Source of the DNA: Pseudomonadota bacterium
Lineage (GTDB): Bacteria > Myxococcota_A > Polyangia > Polyangiales > Polyangiaceae
DNA: 40,002 bases
NCBI GenBank assembly: GCA_023423895.1
Contig: JAFAER010000147.1
Location: 1-40,002, forward strand
Direction: 5' to 3'
In this document: positions 1-8,670 of the stretch, in pieces
Position numbering within the stretch: the stretch's first letter is position 1
How the letters are laid out: every line of letters starts with the position of its first letter
Position numbers and translations under genes: made by a program
The notes under the pieces: generated by a model
What the model was told of the DNA's origin: nothing
The model's database searches: none
Seen by the model: only the letters and a program-made list of their open reading frames with translations

Positions 1-1
1 C

Positions 2-1828
2 TTCAACTCCGGCACCCGGCACACCCAGATGTCGTCGTGCTACCTCGTCGACAGCCCGCGCGACGACCTCGACTCGATCTACGCGCGCTACGCCCAGGTG
101 GCGAAGCTGTCGAAGTTCGCCGGCGGCATCGGCCTGGCCTTCTCCCGCGTCCGCTCGCGCGGCGCGCTGATCCGCGGGACCAACGGGCAGTCCAACGGCA
201 TCGTGCCCTTCCTGCGCACGCTGGACTCCTCGGTCGCCGCGGTCAACCAGGGAGGTCGGCGCAAGGGGGCCGCGTGCGTCTACCTCGAGCCGTGGCACCC
301 CGACATCGAGGAGTTCCTCGAGCTGCGCGACAACACGGGCGACGAAGCGCGACGCACGCACAACCTGAACCTCGCGAACTGGATCTGCGATCTGTTCATG
401 AAGCGCGTCGAAGCCGATGCGGACTTCTCGCTCTTCGACCCGAAGGCGGTGCCGGACCTTCCCGATCTCTACGGCGACGACTTCGAGCGGCGTTACGTCG
501 AGGCCGAGCGCGCGGGGCTCGCCGTCCGGACGGTGAAGGCGCGCGACCTCTACGCCCGCATGATGCGGACGCTCGCCCAGACCGGGAACGGGTGGATGAC
601 GTTCAAGGACAAGTCGAACCTCGCGTGCAACCAGACAGCGCTCCCCGGGCGCACAGTCCACCTTTCGAACCTCTGCACCGAGATCCTCGAGGTGACCTCG
701 AAGGACGAGTGTGCCGTCTGCAACCTGGGATCGGTCAACCTCGCACGCCACGTGCGTACGGACGACAGCGGACCTGCGTTCGACTTCGAGAAGCTCGCGA
801 CGACGGTGCGCACGGCCGTCCGCCAGCTCGACCGCGTGATCGACCTGAACTTCTATCCCATCGCGCCGGCGGAGAGCTCGAACCTCCGCTGGCGGCCGGT
901 GGGCCTCGGCGTCATGGGCCTGCAGGACGTGTTCTTCCGCCTCGAGCTGCCGTTCGATGCGCCCGAGGCACGCGCCCTCTCGCGACGGATCGCCGAAGAG
1001 GTCTACTTTCACGCGCTGTCGGCGTCCGTCGAGCTCGCGCTCGAGAAGGGCAGACACCCAGCGTTTCCGGAGACGCGCGCAGCACGCGGAGAGCTGCAGT
1101 TCGATGCCTGGGGCGTCGTTCCGGAGGATCAGACGCGCTGGGAGGTGCTCCGCGAGCGCGTCCGGACACATGGCCTGCGCAACTCGCTTCTCGTAGCGAT
1201 CGCCCCGACGGCGACGATCGCGTCGATCGCGGGCTCGTACGAGTGCATCGAGCCGCAGGTGTCGAATCTCTTCAAGCGAGAGACGCTCTCCGGGGACTTC
1301 CTCCAGGTGAACCGCTACCTCGTCGCAGACCTGAAGAAGCTCGGACTGTGGAACGAAGCGACGCGCACACGCTTGAAGCTGGCCGAGGGATCGGTACAGG
1401 CACTGCCCGAGCTGCCGGAACGACTGCGCCAGGTGTACCGGACCGCATGGGAGATCCCGATGCGATCCCTGGTCGACATGGCCGCCGACCGAGGCGCGTT
1501 CATCGATCAGAGCCAGTCGCTCAATCTCTTCATCGAGAGCCCGAGCATCGGTCAGCTCTCGAGCATGTACTTCTACGCCTGGAAGAAGGGCCTCAAGACG
1601 ACCTACTACCTCCGCTCGCGACCGGCGACGCGGATCGCGAAGGCGACGATCGAGGAGCGCGATCCTGCGGAGCAGAAGAGCGCCGCCTCCATTCCGGACA
1701 AAAGCGCGCGCGCCGCGCACGGCTGGACGAGTACGCCCACCAGTTCACCTTCGGCAACGCGCGAAAAGGACGCGGCGGCGATCGCCTGCTCGCTCGAGAA
1801 CCCCGAGACCTGCGAGGCGTGCCAGTGA
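2..1828 (+). CDS. nrdA: Ribonucleoside-diphosphate reductase alpha subunit, 5'-truncated by window edge
   Basis: Reduces ribonucleoside diphosphates to deoxyribonucleotides in the cytoplasm, paired with NrdB. The reading frame is open from base 2 (FNSGTRHTQMSSCYL), so the gene begins outside the window; by comparison with family members of about 760 residues, roughly the first 200 are missing. Visible class I signatures are the first active-site Cys in SSCYL, the N-x-C-x-E radical site (SNLCTEI), the partner Cys in AVCNLGSVNL, the radical-relay tyrosine pair in TTYYLRS, and a C-terminal CEAC dithiol that regenerates the active site. Between the tyrosine pair and the CEAC tail is a Ser/Ala-rich linker, typical of the mobile tail. 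Its stop codon overlaps the nrdB GTG start (GTGA), so the two are translationally coupled. Its promoter is outside the window. Confidence 0.97.
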   Translation, partial: FNSGTRHTQMSSCYLVDSPRDDLDSIYARYAQVAKLSKFAGGIGLAFSRVRSRGALIRGTNGQSNGIVPFLRTLDSSVAAVNQGGRRKGAACVYLEPWHPDIEEFLELRDNTGDEARRTHNLNLANWICDLFMKRVEADADFSLFDPKAVPDLPDLYGDDFERRYVEAERAGLAVRTVKARDLYARMMRTLAQTGNGWMTFKDKSNLACNQTALPGRTVHLSNLCTEILEVTSKDECAVCNLGSVNLARHVRTDDSGPAFDFEKLATTVRTAVRQLDRVIDLNFYPIAPAESSNLRWRPVGLGVMGLQDVFFRLELPFDAPEARALSRRIAEEVYFHALSASVELALEKGRHPAFPETRAARGELQFDAWGVVPEDQTRWEVLRERVRTHGLRNSLLVAIAPTATIASIAGSYECIEPQVSNLFKRETLSGDFLQVNRYLVADLKKLGLWNEATRTRLKLAEGSVQALPELPERLRQVYRTAWEIPMRSLVDMAADRGAFIDQSQSLNLFIESPSIGQLSSMYFYAWKKGLKTTYYLRSRPATRIAKATIEERDPAEQKSAASIPDKSARAAHGWTSTPTSSPSATREKDAAAIACSLENPETCEACQ

Positions 1829-2847
1829 GCTCCGTCAGCCGCCCCGCTCGACTCCTCGACCCCGGGCTGTGCCTCACGCTCCGGCCGATGGCCTACCCGC
1901 GCTTCTTCGAGATGTACAAGGACGCGATCAAGAACACCTGGTCGGTCGAAGAGGTGGACTTCTCGACCGACATCCTCGACCTCCGGAACAAGATGACCGA
2001 TGCCGAACGTCATCTCGTGCACCGGCTCGTCGCGTTCTTCGCGACCGGCGATTCGATCGTCGCGAACAACCTCGTGCTCAACCTGTACCGGCACATCAAC
2101 GCCCCGGAAGCGAGGATGTACCTCTCACGGCAGCTCTTCGAGGAAGCGCAACACGTCCAGTTCTATCTCACGCTGCTCGACACGTACCTGCCCGATCCCG
2201 AGGAGCGCCACCGAGCGTTCGCTGCAGTGGAGAACATCCCTTCGATCGAGAAGAAGGCGCGCTTCTGCATGCGCTGGCTCGACTCCGTCCGAGAGCTCGA
2301 TCGTCTCGAGACGAAGGCGGCGCGCCGACAGTTCCTCCTGAACCTGATCTGCTTCGCCGCATGCATCGAAGGTCTCTTCTTCTTCGGCGCGTTCGCCTAC
2401 GTGTGGTTCCTGCGCTCGCGCGGGCTGCTCCACGGCCTGGCTGCAGGCACGAACTGGGTCTTCCGCGACGAGAGCGCGCACATGGGCTTCGCGTTCGAGG
2501 TCGTCCGAACCGTGCGCGCCGAGGAGCCCGAGCTGTTCGACGACACTCTCGCGCGCGACGTGACCGCCATGCTGGAAGAGGCGATCGCCTGCGAGGTCGA
2601 CTTCGCGTCGGACCTGCTCGCCGGCGGCGTCGCCGGGCTCTCGGCCGAGGACCTCGGCGGCTACCTGCGATTCTGCGCCGACCAGCGGCTCGCGACGATG
2701 GGTCTGCCGAAACGTTGGCACACGAAGAACCCGCTCACCTTCATGGACCTGCAGGACGTGCAGGAGGTGACGAATTTCTTCGAGCGCCGGGTGTCTGCCT
2801 ATCAAGTCGGCGTCAGCGGCGACGTCGTCTTCGACGCGGCGTTCTGA
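1825..2847 (+). CDS. nrdB: Ribonucleoside-diphosphate reductase beta subunit
   Basis: Small subunit of class Ia ribonucleotide reductase; holds the di-iron centre and tyrosyl radical that start catalysis in NrdA. It is 340 residues, normal for the family. The ferritin-like metal ligands are visible: D76 in FATGDS, E107 and H110 in EEAQHVQFY, E182 in ACIEGLF, and E216 and H219 in RDESAHM. Tyr114 lies four residues after H110, the position of the radical tyrosine (E. coli Y122), so this is a tyrosyl-radical enzyme rather than the Phe-substituted class Ic type. The start is GTG at 1825, overlapping the nrdA stop; the next in-frame ATG lies about 20 codons inside and would cut the N-terminus. It is followed by a convergent Lrp-type gene. 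Confidence 0.97.
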   Translation: MSSVSRPARLLDPGLCLTLRPMAYPRFFEMYKDAIKNTWSVEEVDFSTDILDLRNKMTDAERHLVHRLVAFFATGDSIVANNLVLNLYRHINAPEARMYLSRQLFEEAQHVQFYLTLLDTYLPDPEERHRAFAAVENIPSIEKKARFCMRWLDSVRELDRLETKAARRQFLLNLICFAACIEGLFFFGAFAYVWFLRSRGLLHGLAAGTNWVFRDESAHMGFAFEVVRTVRAEEPELFDDTLARDVTAMLEEAIACEVDFASDLLAGGVAGLSAEDLGGYLRFCADQRLATMGLPKRWHTKNPLTFMDLQDVQEVTNFFERRVSAYQVGVSGDVVFDAAF

Positions 2848-2903
2848 CGGACGTGCGAACGCGGCCGCCGATCTTCGTGTTCGTGAGCCAACGAGCACGA
2901 GAT

Positions 2904-2921
2904 GGGTGGCCGCGCCCACCC
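2904..2921. terminator. Possible hairpin between convergent nrdB and Lrp-type gene
   Basis: A perfect 6-bp stem (GGGTGG/CCACCC) with a 6-base loop sits in the 85-bp gap between the 3' ends of nrdB and the convergent regulator. There is no T-run after it on either strand, so it is not a classical intrinsic terminator; position is the main argument. Confidence 0.3.
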
Positions 2922-2932
2922 GGAAAACGGCG

Positions 2933-3415
2933 TCACTCGGCGGTGGACCTCGGGATCGGCAGCCCGTGGCTTTGTTTGACGGACTTCAGGACGAAGCTGG
3001 AGCTCACGTCGGCGACGACCCCTGCGGCGAGCACCTTGCTGATGAAGCGCGTGTAGTCGTCGAGGTCGGCGACGTACACCTCGAGCAGGTAGTCGAGCTC
3101 TCCAGTGAGCGCGTAACATGCCACGACCTCGTCCCAGCGCGTGACTCGCTGACTGAAGCGCTCGATGGTCCGCGTGTCGTGCTTCTCGAGCTGGACGCGG
3201 ACGAACGCCTGCAACCCGAGCCCGACCTGACGGGGATCGACCCGTGCGCCATAGCCGGCGATGACGCCCTCGTCTTCGAGGCGCTGCACGCGGCGGAGGC
3301 AAGGCGCCGGGGACAAGCTCACCCGTGCCGCAAGCTCAGCATTGGTGATGCGCCCCTCGCGCTGAAGCACGTCGAGAATGTGGTGGTCGGTAGCATCGAG
3401 ACGTCGGTTGGCCAT
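2933..3415 (-). CDS. Lrp/AsnC family transcriptional regulator
   Basis: 160-residue feast/famine regulator. The N-terminal AsnC-type HTH is clear (LDATDHHILDVLQREGRI, then NAELAARVSLSPAPCLRRV, residues about 6-60), followed by the ligand-binding and oligomerisation RAM domain (residues about 70-150, including ALTGELDYLLEVYVADLDDY). I set the start at the ATG at 3415, preceded by AGAGGA at good spacing; a longer open frame to 3493 would add a Cys-rich, non-homologous leader that runs into phhA. The gene is divergent from phenylalanine hydroxylase with about 60 bp between start codons. Lrp-family regulators commonly control the adjacent divergent amino-acid gene, so regulation of phhA in response to an aromatic amino acid is a reasonable inference. 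The actual effector cannot be read from sequence. Confidence 0.93.
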   Translation of the reverse strand: MANRRLDATDHHILDVLQREGRITNAELAARVSLSPAPCLRRVQRLEDEGVIAGYGARVDPRQVGLGLQAFVRVQLEKHDTRTIERFSQRVTRWDEVVACYALTGELDYLLEVYVADLDDYTRFISKVLAAGVVADVSSSFVLKSVKQSHGLPIPRSTAE

Positions 3416-3476
3416 CTTCAGTCCTCTGGATCGCGATTTCGAGCAACAACATTGCCCGGGCCCGCCACAGACAGCA

Positions 3477-4394
3477 ATGGTTCGCAACCCCATTGCGCGT
3501 GCGATCGACTACATGAAAGACGTGACCGCAGCGCGACGCATCGAGCACAAGCAGACTGACCGAGGGTTCGCCCCGATCTACGCCACCGGCACCGTCAACC
3601 AGCCGTGGGAGGACTACTCGCGCGAGGATCACGAGGTCTGGGCCTCGCTCTTCCGCCGGCAGCGTGCGCTCCTTCCTGGTCGCGCTTGCCGTGAGCTGCT
3701 CGATAACCAAGAGCGCCTCCGCATGAGCGACTCGCATATCCCGCGTTTCGAGGAGCTCAATCCTGCGTTGCGCGCTGCGACCGGATGGGAGCTCGTCGGG
3801 GTCGAAGGCCTCCTGCCCGACGACGTCTTCTTCGGCCACCTCGCCGAGCGTCGCTTCCCGGTCACGTGGTGGATCCGCCGGATGGATCAGCTCGACTACA
3901 TCTCGGAGCCGGATCTCTTCCACGATCTGTTCGGGCACGTGCCGCTCCTGATGAACCCGGTCTTCGCCGACTACATGCAGGCGTACGGCAAGGGTGGCGT
4001 CCGCGCCCGCGAGCTCGGCCCGGAGCCGCTGAAGCTCCTCTCTCGCCTCTACTGGTACACGGTCGAGTTCGGGCTGCTCCGCACGCCCGAGGGGCTCCGC
4101 ATCTACGGGGCCGGGATCGTGAGCTCCAAGGGCGAGTCCATCTACTGCCTGGAGTCGCCCGTCCCGAACCGCATCGGGTTCGACCTGCGGCGCGTGATGC
4201 GGACGAGATTCCGCATCGACACGTTCCAGGAGTCGTACTTCGTCATCGACGACTTCGAATCGCTCTTCGAGGCGACGCGCGAGGACTTCGCGCCGATCTA
4301 CGCCGAGGTCGCCGCGGCCGAAGAGATCGCCGCGAGCACCATCCTTCCTACCGACCGGGTCCACACGTTCGGCCAGGTCCCGCGCACGGGCTGA
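3477..4394 (+). CDS. phhA: Phenylalanine 4-hydroxylase
   Basis: Non-haem iron, pterin-dependent monooxygenase converting L-phenylalanine to L-tyrosine. It is 305 residues, consistent with a single-domain bacterial PAH lacking the mammalian regulatory ACT domain. The iron-binding facial triad is visible as H149 and H154 in FHDLFGHVPLL and E197 in YWYTVEFGLL. Other family blocks include PVTWWIRRMDQLDYISEPD and the GAGIVSSKGE turn. Start chosen at ATG 3477; the frame continues upstream but there it overlaps the 5' end of the divergent regulator. No pterin-4a-carbinolamine dehydratase gene (phhB) is adjacent, so cofactor recycling must be encoded elsewhere. Control by the divergent Lrp-type protein is inferred from layout. 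Confidence 0.96.
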   Translation: MVRNPIARAIDYMKDVTAARRIEHKQTDRGFAPIYATGTVNQPWEDYSREDHEVWASLFRRQRALLPGRACRELLDNQERLRMSDSHIPRFEELNPALRAATGWELVGVEGLLPDDVFFGHLAERRFPVTWWIRRMDQLDYISEPDLFHDLFGHVPLLMNPVFADYMQAYGKGGVRARELGPEPLKLLSRLYWYTVEFGLLRTPEGLRIYGAGIVSSKGESIYCLESPVPNRIGFDLRRVMRTRFRIDTFQESYFVIDDFESLFEATREDFAPIYAEVAAAEEIAASTILPTDRVHTFGQVPRTG

Positions 4395-4562
4395 TCGGCG
4401 ACTCTAGCCCGCAGATCCCGGCCTTTCCCGCCGTCGTCGCGGTCCGGCGGCGCTATCCCGGCACGGTCCGCCCCCCTGTAAAACGAGCGCGACTCGGCGC
4501 AGCACGACAGTTCGCTTGCGCAGGGATTTCGGGTCTGGCGCGAATCTCTGTACCATTCACTC

Positions 4563-6437
4563 ATGGCAGGGACCGTCCAGGCCACACCCGATGATCTGAT
4601 CACGTGCGAGAAGTGCCACGGCTTCTATGCCGTGGAGGTGCCGCCCGACGGCGCCGAGCCGCGCGTGAAGTGCAAGGCGTGTGGTCACATCCGCGAGGTG
4701 CCCGTCGCTCCGGTCCAGCAGAAGGCGGAGGACGGCAAGGAAGCGAAGTGGACCGTGATCGGCCCCGACGGGAAGGTCATGACGTATCCCTCGTGGGAGA
4801 AGCTGGTCGAGTCGCGCCATCCGTCGGCGATGCTCGACGTCGCGAAGGTCACCGGCGCTTCGTCGGCGAGCAAGCTTCCCGTGGCCGCTCCCGAAGAGAA
4901 GAGGCCGTCTGCAAGCGCGCTCCTCGACACGACGCCGACTCCCGCGCTGCCGAAGCTCGCGCTGGCCGAGCTGGATAGCGATCCCAACCTCCTCGCGGCA
5001 GCGCCGAGCGCGCTCGATCTCGCGAAGTCGCTCGCGAAGAGCAAGGCGCCGGAGAAGAACAAGGGGCCCGAGTGGGCACCCATCAAGTCGAAGGCACCAC
5101 CTGGCCCGGCGCAGACGGAAGGCGGCGCGGTGCAGGAGCCCGAGAAGGCCGAAGCGCTGAAGATGCGGCCGCCGCCGAGCATCCGCGAGCTCTCGTCGGG
5201 CGCGCTCGTCGACGACGGTGGCGACGACGAGCCCGCGCCGCTCTCGCTTCGCGACGCGATCGTGGACGACGAAGACGAGCCCGCGCCGCTCTCGCTTCGC
5301 GACGCGATCGTCGAGGACAGCCCCGAGAGCATGCGCGAGGTGATCTCGCTGAAGGACGTCCAGGTCCTCGTCCCCCCCGCCGAAGACAGCGCCGTCGATT
5401 CGACTCCCCCGCCGCCGGCTCGCGGCGTGCTGAAGACGCTGCCCCCCGTGGCGACCAAGGACCGCGCGACGGCGCCGCCTCCGACGATCACGGTCGAAGA
5501 GCCTCCGCCTTCGAAGAAGCCCGTCTCGGAGAAGAACGCGGACGCAGACCCGCCGAAAAAGGGCGGCGAGCGGTCGGGCAAGAAGACCGAAACCTCCAAG
5601 GACGCGCGCAAGCCTTCGGCGAAGACGACGGGCGCCACGGCGTCGAAGGACGAGCGCAAGCCGGTTGCATCGGCAAAAGCGGCGGTGGCCGAGGACGAAC
5701 CGAAGCGCGGCTGGCTGCTCCCCTCGCTCGCCGTGGGAGCGATCGCGGTCGTGATCTGGCGCATGATGGCCGCGTCGCCCGCGACGGACGCACCGCCCGC
5801 GCCCGTGGTCGTCACGACCGCCACGGCGACGGCGGACACGCCCGCGACGGCGGACACGCCCGCGACGGCCGAGCCTGCAGCTGCGGCGACCAGCGATACG
5901 ACCGAAGCGCTCGCGTCCGGGCCGACGGCGACGGCGCCAGCAGCGACGACGTCACCGCCTGCCCCGACCTCGGCGCCAGTGGTGCGTGTCGGCACCGCGG
6001 ACAAGAAGCCCACGGCAGCGGCGGCAGCCACGGACACGCCGCCTTCGGCGGAGAAAAAGCCGGCGGCCACCGCAGAGAGCGGCGCGTCGATGTCCGACCT
6101 GCTCGACCGCGCCGGCAGCGCGAAGCGGAGCGGCGACTACGCCACGGCCCGAGACCTCTACCAGCGCGTGCTCCGGATGAACCCCGGCAACGTCGAGGCG
6201 AACGGCGGGCTCGGCGACGTCGCCCGCGCGCAGGGTGATCTCGCCGCGGCGAAGGCGAGCTACGAGCGCGCGCTCGCGGCGAGCCCGGCATACGGTCCGG
6301 CGCAGCTCGGCCTGGCCGACACCGAATGGGACCTCGGCAACCGCGCAAGCGCCCAGCGCCGCTACGCGCAGATCGTCAATCGGCTGGGCGATCGCGCGCC
6401 CGAGCGGGCGAAGCAGCGCGGCGTCGTCACCGAGTGA
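4563..6437 (+). CDS. Zinc-ribbon / transmembrane / TPR protein of unknown function
   Basis: 624-residue modular protein. Residues 15-40 carry a CxxC-x18-CxxC zinc ribbon of the MJ0042 finger type (ITCEKCHG ... VKCKACGH). Residues about 60-90 (WTVIGPDGKVMTYPSWEKL) resemble a GYF-like module. A long Ala/Pro/Asp/Lys-rich linker follows, with a tandem 16-residue repeat (DEPAPLSLRDAIV twice, residues about 222-250). One membrane helix lies near residue 385 (LLPSLAVGAIAVVIW), then an Ala/Thr-rich spacer and C-terminal TPRs from about residue 510 (AGSAKRSGDYATARDLYQRV; GDLAAAKASYERALAASP). The expected topology is zinc ribbon in the cytoplasm and TPRs in the periplasm. Myxobacterial regulators and motility proteins often have this architecture, but I cannot assign a role. 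The start ATG at 4563 fits the zinc ribbon beginning 14 residues later. Confidence 0.85.
   Translation: MAGTVQATPDDLITCEKCHGFYAVEVPPDGAEPRVKCKACGHIREVPVAPVQQKAEDGKEAKWTVIGPDGKVMTYPSWEKLVESRHPSAMLDVAKVTGASSASKLPVAAPEEKRPSASALLDTTPTPALPKLALAELDSDPNLLAAAPSALDLAKSLAKSKAPEKNKGPEWAPIKSKAPPGPAQTEGGAVQEPEKAEALKMRPPPSIRELSSGALVDDGGDDEPAPLSLRDAIVDDEDEPAPLSLRDAIVEDSPESMREVISLKDVQVLVPPAEDSAVDSTPPPPARGVLKTLPPVATKDRATAPPPTITVEEPPPSKKPVSEKNADADPPKKGGERSGKKTETSKDARKPSAKTTGATASKDERKPVASAKAAVAEDEPKRGWLLPSLAVGAIAVVIWRMMAASPATDAPPAPVVVTTATATADTPATADTPATAEPAAAATSDTTEALASGPTATAPAATTSPPAPTSAPVVRVGTADKKPTAAAAATDTPPSAEKKPAATAESGASMSDLLDRAGSAKRSGDYATARDLYQRVLRMNPGNVEANGGLGDVARAQGDLAAAKASYERALAASPAYGPAQLGLADTEWDLGNRASAQRRYAQIVNRLGDRAPERAKQRGVVTE
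5226..5311 (+). repeat. In-frame 48-bp tandem duplication
   Basis: A 38-bp identical block (5226-5263 and 5274-5311) repeats with a 48-bp period, i.e. 16 codons, giving two copies of DEPAPLSLRDAIV in the linker of the zinc-ribbon/TPR protein. Perfect DNA identity points to a recent duplication or slippage. Confidence 0.9.
5828..5863 (+). repeat. 18-bp tandem repeat, two copies
   Basis: The unit GACGGCGGACACGCCCGC occurs twice head to tail, encoding TADTPA-type repeats in the Ala/Thr-rich segment just after the predicted membrane helix of the host gene. It stays in frame, so only linker length is affected. Confidence 0.9.
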
Positions 6438-6472
6438 CGTCGGCGGCGCCGCCACGCGCTCCTCGCGCGCCT

Positions 6473-6488
6473 CCTCGCTTCGGCGAGG
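6473..6488. terminator. UUCG-loop hairpin between convergent genes
   Basis: CCTCGC-TTCG-GCGAGG is a perfect 6-bp stem closed by the very stable C(UUCG)G tetraloop, in the 78-bp gap between the zinc-ribbon/TPR gene and hutH, which converge. No poly-T follows on either strand. Position and stability make a bidirectional terminator plausible. Confidence 0.5.
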
Positions 6489-6515
6489 GCGGACGCGAGG
6501 CTCGAGGTCGGGAGA

Positions 6516-8075
6516 TCAGGAGAGACGGCCGACGACGGTCTCGACCGCGGTCGCGAGCGAGTGGGTCGCGAGCAGCGTCGAGACCGCCTCGATGTCGCCG
6601 TAGAGCGGACGGTCGCCGGTCATCGGCGCGACCTTCTCTCGGACCTTGGCAAGCGCCACTTCGACGCCGCGGCTCGGGCGGAGGGGCTTGCGCTGATCGA
6701 GCCCCGCCGCGGCCGTCATCACCTCGATCGCGAGGCACGTGCGCACGTTGCGGACCACCTCGCGGAGCTTCTTCGCGCTGACGCTGCCCATCGAGACGTG
6801 GTCTTCCTTCCCCGCCGACGAGGGGATCGAGTCGACGCTCGCGGGGTGCGCGAGGACCTTGTTCTCGCTGACGAGCGACGCGCTCGTGACCTGCGCGATC
6901 ATGAAGCCCGAGTGAAGACCGCTCTTCGGCCCCGCCGGCGCGAGGAACGGCGTCAGCCCGGTGGACAGCGCCGGGTTGACGAGCTGCTCGACACGACGCT
7001 CGCTGATGTTCGCGAGCTCGGCGGCGGCCATGGCCGCGAGGTCGAGCGCAAGCGCCAGCGGCTGGCCGTGGAAGTTGCCGCCGCTCAGAATCTCGGTCTC
7101 GCCGCGATCGACGAAGACGCTCGGGTTGTCGGTCACGCTGTTGACCTCGCGCTCGAGCACGGAGCGGACCCAGGCGAGCGCGTCGCGGGAGGCGCCGTGG
7201 ACCTGCGGCATGCAGCGGAGCGAATAGGCATCCTGCACCTTGCCGCAGTCGCGGTGGCTCTCGGCGATCTCGCTGTCGGCGAGGAGAGCGCGGAGGTTCT
7301 TCGCGACGGCCTGCTGACCGGGATGCGGACGCGCTACGTGGAGACGCTCGTCGAACGGACGGCTCGTTCCCTTGAGAGCCTCGAGGCTCATCGCGCCGGC
7401 GATGTCGGCCGCAACGGCCAGACGTTCGGCCTCGAGCAGCGCGAGTGTGCCGAGCGACGCCATGTACTGCGTGCCGTTGATGAGCGCGAGGCCCTCTTTG
7501 GCTTCGAGGACGATGGGCTTCACCCCTGCTTCGCGGAGGACGTCTGCGCTCGGACGCGTCGGGCCGGAGTCGAGGCGCGCCTCACCTTCGCCGATCATCG
7601 CGAGCGCGAGATGCGCGAGGGGAGCGAGATCGCCCGAGGCGCCGACCGATCCCTGCGAGGGGATGCGGGGATGCACCTTCGCGTTCAGCATCGCGACGAG
7701 GATGTCGACGAGCTCCGGGCGCACGCCGGAATGACCTAGCGCGAGGACCTGCGCGCGAAGCAGCATCATCCCCCGGACCTCGGGCACGGACAGATCGGGG
7801 CCGGTGCCGGTCGAGTGTGAGCGGACGAGGTTCTGCTGGAGCTCGCGGACGTCGGCAGCCGAGATCCGCGTCTCGCTGAGGGCGCCGAAGCCCGTGTTCA
7901 CGCCGTAGACGTTCGGTGCCGCGTCGCCCGCCGTCGTGATCTCGTCGATGGCCGCGCGCGAACGCAGGACCTTCGAGCGCGCCTCCTCGGCGAACGCGAC
8001 CGGGCGACCTCGGACGGCGACGTCTTCGAGATCGAGCAACGAGAGAGGGCGACCGACGAACACCGGATCGAGCAT
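6516..8075 (-). CDS. hutH: Histidine ammonia-lyase
   Basis: Removes ammonia from L-histidine to give trans-urocanate, the first step of histidine degradation. 519 residues from the chosen ATG at 8075, close to the usual 500-515. The autocatalytic MIO cofactor is formed from Ala146-Ser147-Gly148 in GSVGASGDLAPLAH. The YGVNTGFG motif near residue 57 supplies the catalytic tyrosine. The selectivity segment reads RSH (S86-H87), as in histidine rather than tyrosine or phenylalanine lyases, and the late block LVSENKVLAHPASVDSIP contains the HAL-typical glutamate. The frame extends 25 codons upstream, but those residues do not look like HAL. No hutU, hutI or hutG is adjacent, so the rest of the pathway is elsewhere or absent. 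Convergent with the gene before it. Confidence 0.95.
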   Translation of the reverse strand: MLDPVFVGRPLSLLDLEDVAVRGRPVAFAEEARSKVLRSRAAIDEITTAGDAAPNVYGVNTGFGALSETRISAADVRELQQNLVRSHSTGTGPDLSVPEVRGMMLLRAQVLALGHSGVRPELVDILVAMLNAKVHPRIPSQGSVGASGDLAPLAHLALAMIGEGEARLDSGPTRPSADVLREAGVKPIVLEAKEGLALINGTQYMASLGTLALLEAERLAVAADIAGAMSLEALKGTSRPFDERLHVARPHPGQQAVAKNLRALLADSEIAESHRDCGKVQDAYSLRCMPQVHGASRDALAWVRSVLEREVNSVTDNPSVFVDRGETEILSGGNFHGQPLALALDLAAMAAAELANISERRVEQLVNPALSTGLTPFLAPAGPKSGLHSGFMIAQVTSASLVSENKVLAHPASVDSIPSSAGKEDHVSMGSVSAKKLREVVRNVRTCLAIEVMTAAAGLDQRKPLRPSRGVEVALAKVREKVAPMTGDRPLYGDIEAVSTLLATHSLATAVETVVGRLS

Positions 8076-8670
8076 CGCGCGACCGATTACCCGTTCTCGT
8101 TCGCGACGACAACCGGGCGATCTCGCGCTCGCGATCGACACGCCGCACAAAGATCTCCGGCCGACCGTCCCGGAGTGGAGGATGGACTCGATGACGATCT
8201 CTCGTCAGCGAGCTCCGGGATCGGCGCGGCCGGTGGTTGAGCTCGAGGCTCTCGCGCGTGCGCGCAGGTGATGCTGAGTTTCTCGTCTCGACGGCTATCT
8301 GGTGGGAGGTCTCCTCGAGTCGGAGTCTCGGCAGCACCGGCGCGGGCGGGCGGAAGAGATCGATGCGCGATTCCATTGAATCGGGCGCCGCTCGTTCGGG
8401 CTTGGCGCGTCGGGGCCGCTGTTGGCCGGCTCAGACGCACATGTAGCATGACTCAGGCCGACCTCAGCCGGCCCGCAAGTCCTTGAATTTACGTCGCCGC
8501 CACCATGAGGAGTGAGGGTCCGTGTGCTCATGTGGGTGTTGCGGGATCCAGCATTTGCGCCGCGCTCGCCTCCTCATTCATTCGACTGCATACGACGAGA
8601 AGGAGGTGGTCCTGGCCGGCCGCGACCGCGGCTGCGGCGGTGACCGACACAAGCTCGACCAAACGCGACT
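8076..8670. other. 595-bp gap with no supported gene
   Basis: Short open frames occur on both strands but none has a recognisable domain, convincing ribosome site or the strong third-position G/C bias of the neighbours. The gap separates hutH (leftward) from the barrel gene (rightward), so it should hold two divergent promoters. I could not assign specific -35/-10 boxes or a riboswitch. Confidence 0.6.

Noticed and set aside
4552..4566. TCACTCA near the start of the zinc-ribbon gene as a half-site of the TetR palindrome
   Set aside because: Only one arm is present and the rest does not form an inverted repeat; chance is likely.
8087..8530. Short open frames in the hutH/barrel gap
   Set aside because: No domain, no clear ribosome site and no third-position bias; treated as noncoding.
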